64,000 bases of DNA from Geodermatophilus sabuli (GTDB lineage: Bacteria > Actinomycetota > Actinomycetes > Mycobacteriales > Geodermatophilaceae). Of the stretch, positions 59,262 through 64,000 are shown piece by piece. The stretch lies in the NCBI RefSeq assembly GCF_900215145.1, contig NZ_OBDO01000002.1, positions 372,001 to 436,000 of the forward strand, written 5' to 3'. Both the position numbers and the translations under genes were made by a program. The notes below the pieces were generated by a model, which made no database searches, was not told the origin of the DNA, and was given only the letters and a program-made list of their open reading frames with translations. Within the stretch, counting starts at the first letter, position 1. Each line of letters opens with the position of its first letter.

Positions 59262-59299
59262 GGCGGGGGCCGGCGACCTGCGGGTCGCCGGCCCCCGCC
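59262..59299 (+). terminator. Terminator after the YGQ-rich gene
   Basis: A perfect 17-bp stem (arm starts GGCGGGGGCCGGCG) with a 4-base loop, followed by gcctttgt. It lies 22 bases after the stop codon. Confidence 0.85.
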
Positions 59300-59364
59300 G
59301 CCTTTGTGGACGCGGTTGGGCGCGTGCGACGGCGATCGCCGTCCGGCCTTGCGACAGTGGGGGA

Positions 59365-60567
59365 GTGGTCTCCCTGCTCGCACGCCTGACCCTGCCCGGG
59401 CAGCAGGAGCCGGGCGCCGGGCGGCCGTGGCAGCCCGCCGTGCTCGCCGCCGTGGCCGCCCTGGCGGTCTCGGTCCTCGGCCTGCTCGGGCTCGGGCTCG
59501 CCGTCGTCGTCGTGCAGACGCTGGACCCGGCCGGCGGGTTGCCGGTCGGGGGGGCGGCCCGGCTGGCCGGTCAGTTGTGGCTGCTCGCCCAGGGCGGTGG
59601 GCTCACCGTCGCCTCCGGGCCGCTCGTGCTGGCCCCGTTGCTGCTCACCCTGGCCATCGCCTGGGGCCTGTCCAGCGCCGGCCGCGGGGTCGTGCGGGCC
59701 TGCGACGTCAGCGGGGTGCGGGGCGTGGCCGCCGTCCTGGGCCCCCTCGCCGCCGCCCACACCGTCATGGCCGTCCTGCTCGCCCTCGCGGTCGACGACG
59801 CCGGTGCCCGCGTCGACCTGCTCCGCTGCACCCTCGGGGCGGCCGTGCTCGCCGTCGTCGCCGCCGGATGGGGGACCGCGCGGGAGTTCGGCCTCCTGGA
59901 CCACGTGCTCGACCGGTTGCCGCCACCGGTCCGGCCGCTGCTGCGCGCCGTGCTCGCCGGGTTCCTCGCTGCGGTGGCGTGCGGGCTGGCCGTGGTCGCC
60001 GTGGCCCTCGCCGCCGACGCCCGTGGCTACGCCGCCCTCTCCGGTTCCCTCGGCGGTTCGGGCGCCGGCGTGGTCGGTCTCCTGGCCCTCGGGGTCCTGC
60101 TGCTGCCCAACGCCGCGGCCGCCGCCATCGGGCTCGCGGCCGGCCCGGGGTTCGCCGTCGGCAGCGGCACGCTGGTGTCGGTGCACGGCGTGACCCTGGG
60201 GGCCGTGCCGGCGCTGCCGTTGCTCGCGGCGCTGCCCGACACGCAGGCGGTGCCGCTGGTCGCGCTCGTCGCGCAGGTGGTGCCGGCGCTGGCCGGGCTG
60301 GTCGCCGGCGTCACGCTCGGTCGCCGGTTCGACCAGGGCGGCGCCGACGGCGGTTCGGTCGTCGCCGGGCTCTGGGGCGTGCTCGCGGGGGCCCTCCTCG
60401 GGGTCGCCTGCGGCCTCCTGGCCTGGATCGGCGGTGGGGCGCTCGGCGACGGTGCACTGGCGGAGGTGGGCGCGCCCGCGGTGTCCACCGGACTGGCCTT
60501 CGCGGCGCAGGCGGGGATCGCCGCGGCGGTCGGGGCCGCCGTCAGCCGCTGGCGGGCCCGGGGCTGA
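59365..60567 (+). CDS. PerM-like membrane protein (DUF6350)
   Basis: A 400-residue protein with about ten membrane segments and very little polar sequence (LAAVAALAVSVLGLLGLGLA near 30; VLGPLAAAHTVMAVLLALAV near 130). WGLSSAGRGVVRACD and SVHGVTLGAVPALPLLAALP match the DUF6350 family. Its position before purN-purH is that of Rv0955 (PerM), required for cell division under some conditions in M. tuberculosis. The GTG at 59365 is 6 bases after GACAGT. Repeat copy 7 follows the stop. Confidence 0.82.
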   Translation: MVSLLARLTLPGQQEPGAGRPWQPAVLAAVAALAVSVLGLLGLGLAVVVVQTLDPAGGLPVGGAARLAGQLWLLAQGGGLTVASGPLVLAPLLLTLAIAWGLSSAGRGVVRACDVSGVRGVAAVLGPLAAAHTVMAVLLALAVDDAGARVDLLRCTLGAAVLAVVAAGWGTAREFGLLDHVLDRLPPPVRPLLRAVLAGFLAAVACGLAVVAVALAADARGYAALSGSLGGSGAGVVGLLALGVLLLPNAAAAAIGLAAGPGFAVGSGTLVSVHGVTLGAVPALPLLAALPDTQAVPLVALVAQVVPALAGLVAGVTLGRRFDQGGADGGSVVAGLWGVLAGALLGVACGLLAWIGGGALGDGALAEVGAPAVSTGLAFAAQAGIAAAVGAAVSRWRARG

Positions 60568-60571
60568 GAGC

Positions 60572-60619
60572 GGACCCCCTCGCCCCCCACCGCTCGCGGC
60601 GGGCCATTGCGAGGGGGCC
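60572..60619 (+). repeat. Stop-codon-linked stem-loop repeat, copy 7 (after the PerM-like gene)
   Basis: Arms GGACCCCCTCGC and GCGAGGGGGCC pair with the bulged A retained. It begins 4 bases after the stop codon. Confidence 0.75.
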
Positions 60620-60643
60620 GGGGAGGGGGTGCTGTGGCCCGGT

Positions 60644-60649
60644 TAGGGT
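60644..60649 (+). promoter_or_regulatory. -10 element of purN
   Basis: TAGGGT ends 7 bases before the GTG of purN and no ribosome binding site is present, indicating a leaderless mRNA. Confidence 0.5.
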
Positions 60650-60656
60650 CACAGGC

Positions 60657-61274
60657 GTGCCCGCACCCGAGCCGTTCCCGCGGGCGCGGGTCGTGGTCCT
60701 CCTCTCCGGCACCGGGTCGCTGTGCGCGGCGCTGCTGGCGGCCACCGACGACCCGGGCTACCCCGCGACGGTCGTCGCCGTGGGCAGCGACCGCGACGCC
60801 GAGGGGCTCGAGCACGCCCGCCGCCGCGGCATCGCCACCTTCACCTGCCGGCTGCGCGACCACGCCGACCGGACCGCCTGGGACGCCGCGCTGGCCGCCG
60901 CCATCGCCGAGCACCGGCCCGACCTGGTCGTCTCGGCCGGGTTCATGAAGATCGTGGGGTCGGCGGTGCTGGCTCGCTTCGGCGGGCGGCTGGTGAACAC
61001 CCACCCGGCGCTGCTGCCCGCCTTTCCCGGCGCGCACGCCGTGCGGGACGCGCTCGCCGCGGGCGTCGAGGTCACCGGCAGCACGGTGCACCTGGTCGAC
61101 GCCGGCATCGACACCGGACCGGTGCTCGCCCAGCGCGAGGTGCCCGTCCTCCCGGAGGACGACGAGGCCCGGCTGCACGAACGGATCAAGACCGTGGAGC
61201 GGAAGCTCCTGGTGGACACGGTGGCGCGGCTCGTCACCGGCCACGCTGGGAACGACACGGAGGAGCCCCGATGA
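60657..61274 (+). CDS. purN: Phosphoribosylglycinamide formyltransferase
   Basis: A 205-residue [24 protein letters not shown] is the phosphate-binding loop; the catalytic Asn, His and Asp lie in [20 protein letters not shown] and [19 protein letters not shown]. It formylates GAR in purine synthesis. It overlaps purH by 4 bases (ATGA). Confidence 0.95.
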   Translation: MPAPEPFPRARVVVLLSGTGSLCAALLAATDDPGYPATVVAVGSDRDAEGLEHARRRGIATFTCRLRDHADRTAWDAALAAAIAEHRPDLVVSAGFMKIVGSAVLARFGGRLVNTHPALLPAFPGAHAVRDALAAGVEVTGSTVHLVDAGIDTGPVLAQREVPVLPEDDEARLHERIKTVERKLLVDTVARLVTGHAGNDTEEPR

Positions 61275-62821
61275 GCGACCGCACCCCGATCCGCCGGGCC
61301 CTGCTGGGCGTGTACGACAAGACCGGCATCGAGGAGCTCGCCCGCGGGCTGGCCGACGCCGGGGTGGAGCTGGTCAGCACCGGTGCCACCGCGCGCCGCA
61401 TCGCCGACGCCGGGGTGCCGGTCACCCCCGTCGAGCAGGTCACCGGCTTCCCGGAGTGCCTCGACGGGCGGGTGAAGACCCTGCACCCGGGGGTGCACGC
61501 CGGCATCCTGGCCGACCGCCGCAAGCCCGAGCACGTCCGGCAGCTCGAGGAGCTCGGGATCACGCCCTTCGACCTCGTGGTGGTCAACCTCTACCCGTTC
61601 ACCGAGACGGTCGCCTCGGGCGCCACCGCCGACGAGTGCGTCGAGCAGATCGACATCGGCGGCCCGGCGATGGTGCGGGCAGCGGCCAAGAACCACCCGT
61701 CGGTCGCCGTCGTCGTCGACCCCGGCCGGTACGGCGACGTCCTCGCGGCGGTGTCCGCCGGCGGCTTCACCCTGGGGGAGCGGCAGCGGCTGGCCGCGGC
61801 GGCCTTCCGGCACACCGCGGCCTACGACATCGCGGTGGCCTCCTGGATGGGCAACGTCCTGGCGCCGGACGACGAGTCCGGGTTCCCCGCGTGGGTGGGG
61901 GCCAGCTGGGAGCGCGCCGACGTCCTCCGCTACGGCGAGAACCCGCACCAGCGTGCGGCGCTGTACCGCAGCTCCGAGCGGGGCCTGGCGCACGCCGAGC
62001 AGTTGCACGGCAAGCAGATGTCCTACAACAACTACGTCGACACCGACGCCGCCTGGCGGGCCGCGCACGACCACACCGACCCCTGCGTGGCGATCATCAA
62101 GCACGCCAACCCCTGCGGCATCGCCGTGGGCCCCGACATCGCCGCCGCGCACCGCAAGGCACATGCCTGCGACCCGGTGTCGGCCTTCGGGGGCGTGATC
62201 GCCGCCAACCGCGAGGTGGACCTCGCCATGGCCGAGCAGGTCGCCGGCGTCTTCACCGAGGTCGTGGTGGCGCCGTCGTTCACCGACGACGCGGTGGAGG
62301 TGCTCACCGCGAAGAAGAACATCCGCCTGCTGCGGCTCCCCGACGCCGGCCGGCCGGCCACCGAGCTGCGGCCGGTCAGCGGCGGGCTGCTGCTGCAGGT
62401 CACCGACCGGGTGGACGCGCCCGGCGACGACCCGACCACCTGGACGCTGACCACCGGGCAGCCGCTGGACGCCGCCGGCCTCGACGACCTCGTGTTCGCC
62501 TGGCGCAGTGTCCGCGCCGTCCGCAGCAACGCGATCCTGCTCGCGCACGAGAAGGCCACCGTCGGCGTGGGCATGGGCCAGGTCAACCGCGTGGACGCCG
62601 CCCGTCTCGCCGTCTCCCGGGCGGGGGACCGCGCCGCCGGTGCGGTCGCCGCCTCCGACGCCTTCTTCCCCTTCGCCGACGGCCTGCAGGTGCTGATCGA
62701 CGCCGGCGTGCGGGCGGTCGTGCAGCCCGGCGGGTCGGTGCGGGACGAGGAGGTCATCGCCGCGGCGGCGGCCGCGGGCGTGCCGCTGTACCTCACCGGG
62801 ACCCGCCACTTCGCGCACTGA
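61271..62821 (+). CDS. purH: Bifunctional AICAR formyltransferase / IMP cyclohydrolase
   Basis: A 516-residue PurH making IMP in two steps. The N-terminal cyclohydrolase (about residues 1-195) has [39 protein letters not shown] and [20 protein letters not shown]; the formyltransferase has [41 protein letters not shown] with catalytic Lys/His, and [19 protein letters not shown]. Its stop overlaps the following ATG (TGATG). Confidence 0.97.
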   Translation: MSDRTPIRRALLGVYDKTGIEELARGLADAGVELVSTGATARRIADAGVPVTPVEQVTGFPECLDGRVKTLHPGVHAGILADRRKPEHVRQLEELGITPFDLVVVNLYPFTETVASGATADECVEQIDIGGPAMVRAAAKNHPSVAVVVDPGRYGDVLAAVSAGGFTLGERQRLAAAAFRHTAAYDIAVASWMGNVLAPDDESGFPAWVGASWERADVLRYGENPHQRAALYRSSERGLAHAEQLHGKQMSYNNYVDTDAAWRAAHDHTDPCVAIIKHANPCGIAVGPDIAAAHRKAHACDPVSAFGGVIAANREVDLAMAEQVAGVFTEVVVAPSFTDDAVEVLTAKKNIRLLRLPDAGRPATELRPVSGGLLLQVTDRVDAPGDDPTTWTLTTGQPLDAAGLDDLVFAWRSVRAVRSNAILLAHEKATVGVGMGQVNRVDAARLAVSRAGDRAAGAVAASDAFFPFADGLQVLIDAGVRAVVQPGGSVRDEEVIAAAAAAGVPLYLTGTRHFAH

Positions 62822-63522
62822 TGGCGGACCCTCCCGCCCCCCGCCCCTCGCCGGCTCGCAGCGGGCCCCTGCGCGAGGGCCGCGTGCCGTCCACCGGGCC
62901 GCGCCCGCACGTCCGCCCCCCCGAGGCCGGTGCCGAGGTCGAGGGCCAGGACCTCGCCCGGGTGGACTGGTGGGGCGCCGAGCTCGACGGGGTGACCTTC
63001 ACCCGCTGCCGCTTCGACGACGCCGGGCTGGAGGAGCTGGTCACCCGCCGGTGCGTGTTCGAGTCCTGCGTGCTGACCGGCGTCCGGATGGGCGGCTCGC
63101 GGCACCTGGGCTCGGCGTTCCTCTCCTGCCGGTTCGACCGGGCGCGGCTGTTCGACGTCACCTGGGACGGCTGCAAGCTGACCGGCTCGCAGTTCCCCGG
63201 CGCGCAGGTGCGCCCCATGACGTCGACCGAGAGCGACTGGAGCTGGACGAACCTCCGCGGCGCCGACCTCTCGGGGCTGGACCTGTCCGGTCACCGGTTC
63301 CGCGAGGCGGACCTCACCGACGCCGACCTGCGCGAGTGCGACCTGACCGGCGCCGACCTCGACCGGGCCCGGCTGCAGGGCGTCAAGCTGCGCGGCACCG
63401 ACCTGCGCGGCGCGTCGACCGACGGGGTCAACTGGCTGGCGTTCGAGCTGACCGGCGTCCGCCTGGACCTCGTGCAAGCCGTCCAGTTCGCCCGCGCCCA
63501 CGGCGCCCTCGTGAGCGACTGA
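62821..63522 (+). CDS. Pentapeptide-repeat protein
   Basis: A 233-residue protein. After a Pro/Arg-rich N-terminus of about 40 residues, pentapeptide units A(D/N)Lxx run through two blocks, clearest in LRGADLSGLDLSGHRFREAD and LTDADLRECDLTGADLDRAR. These form a right-handed quadrilateral beta helix. Some such proteins (Qnr, MfpA) protect gyrase, but no specific function can be inferred. The first 20 codons coincide with repeat copy 8, so a later start is possible, though no clear alternative with a binding site was seen. Confidence 0.83.
   Translation: MADPPAPRPSPARSGPLREGRVPSTGPRPHVRPPEAGAEVEGQDLARVDWWGAELDGVTFTRCRFDDAGLEELVTRRCVFESCVLTGVRMGGSRHLGSAFLSCRFDRARLFDVTWDGCKLTGSQFPGAQVRPMTSTESDWSWTNLRGADLSGLDLSGHRFREADLTDADLRECDLTGADLDRARLQGVKLRGTDLRGASTDGVNWLAFELTGVRLDLVQAVQFARAHGALVSD
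62826..62881 (+). repeat. Stop-codon-linked stem-loop repeat, copy 8 (after purH, inside the next ORF)
   Basis: Arms GGACCCTCCCGC and GCGAGGGCC enclose CCCCCGCCCCTCGCCGGCTCGC-like sequence as in copies 4 and 6. It begins 4 bases after the purH stop codon and overlaps the 5' end of the pentapeptide-repeat ORF. Confidence 0.6.
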
Positions 63523-63529
63523 GGGACGG

Positions 63530-64000
63530 TCACCTCCTCGGGCTGGTCACCATCGCCTTGAGCGCGCCCAGCAGTCCCAGCGCCGGGACGGCGACGGCGA
63601 ACCAGAAACCGGTGTCGAAGGTGGCCCTCTCCCACCCGGCGTCGGCCAACGGCACGAGCACCCCGGCGAACGCGACCAGGCTCACCAGCAGCGCCAGCAC
63701 GCCGAGGAAGCGGTGCGAGCGAGCCGGCAGCAGCACCAGGATGCCGAGCACGAGCAGCACCGCACCGCCACCGACGACGGCCACCGGCTGCCACATCCCG
63801 TCGGCGAACACGCCGGCCACGTCGCGGCCCAGGCCCTCCACGCCGCGCCGGACCAGGTCCAGCCCGGTCAGCTCGCTGGTGCTGAGCCAGCGCAGCAGCA
63901 GGCTGACGCCGGCCGCGACGCCGGCCAGCACGAGCAGCAGCCCGGCCAGGGCGTCCGGACGGCGCACCGTCACCGGCTTGGTCGAGTACTGCGGCGCGGT
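63530..64000 (-). CDS. Membrane protein of unknown function (5' end probably outside window)
   Basis: At least 156 residues with four membrane segments: ALAGLLLVLAGVAAGVSLLL, PVAVVGGGAVLLVLGILVLL, FLGVLALLVSLVAFAGVLVP and TGFWFAVAVPALGLLGALKA. The frame is open to the window edge, and the residues before the GTG at 63973 (QYSTKPVTVRRPD) look coding, so the true start may lie beyond base 64000. No family recognised. Convergent with the pentapeptide gene, 7 bases apart. Confidence 0.7.
   Translation of the reverse strand, partial: TAPQYSTKPVTVRRPDALAGLLLVLAGVAAGVSLLLRWLSTSELTGLDLVRRGVEGLGRDVAGVFADGMWQPVAVVGGGAVLLVLGILVLLPARSHRFLGVLALLVSLVAFAGVLVPLADAGWERATFDTGFWFAVAVPALGLLGALKAMVTSPRR

Overview
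The window is GC-rich (roughly 70 percent or more) and densely coding, with many GTG starts, genes that overlap by 4 bases (ATGA or GTGA), a WhiB regulator, a BldM-type regulator, CIRCE-controlled groES and a GroEL with a histidine-rich tail. This points to an actinobacterium. Gene order and the whiB/bldM/guaB neighbourhood resemble Streptomyces and Mycobacterium, and the overall style fits Geodermatophilaceae-like Frankineae. The family-level placement is inference.

Bases 1-11759 are the distal part of the ribosomal protein superoperon: the 3' end of rplE, then rpsN, rpsH, rplF, rplR, rpsE, rpmD, rplO, secY, adk, map, infA, rpmJ, rpsM, rpsK, rpsD, rpoA, rplQ, an acidic unknown ORF and truA. 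Strong hairpins after rplO and rpsD divide it into several transcription units. Bases 11789-16343 hold molybdenum cofactor genes (mobA, fdhD, moaB, moaC, moeA) with a small oxidoreductase gene, followed by a beta carbonic anhydrase (16476).

Bases 17118-29704 carry rplM-rpsI, glmM, glmS and then an overlapping chain acpS-nnr-alr-hydrolase-uracil DNA glycosylase-tsaE. An esterase-like gene on the other strand separates this from tsaB-rimI-tsaD. These genes make cell-wall precursors, repair NAD(P)H and DNA, and build the tRNA t6A modification. Bases 29739-39823 contain a THUMP-like methyltransferase, groES-groEL, divergent whiB and bldM, a DUF5319 gene, guaB, guaB3 and guaA.

Bases 39868-49600 are more accessory. 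They hold a hydrolase, a PspC/two-component locus with two divergent arms, a secreted protein, and a compact operon of a phosphopantetheinyl transferase, a three-domain NRPS-like synthetase (acetoacetyl-CoA-synthetase-like adenylation, carrier, thioesterase) and a PIG-L deacetylase. A chorismate mutase gene follows, apparently controlled by a Phe-Tyr-Tyr leader peptide and terminator. Bases 49882-64000 return to a conserved order known from Mycobacterium: pcrA/uvrD, M23 peptidase, lipase, a membrane protein, sucC-sucD, a YGQ-rich membrane protein, a PerM/DUF6350 protein, purN-purH, a pentapeptide-repeat protein and a truncated membrane protein gene.

The strongest new-looking signals are three. 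First, a stem-loop repeat recurs at least eight times, each time just after a stop codon and in the same orientation, with compensatory stem changes. Second, an aromatic leader-peptide attenuator lies before chorismate mutase. Third, the three-gene carrier-protein synthetase operon sits beside a decayed gene fragment. No tRNA, rRNA, insertion sequence or CRISPR array was recognised.
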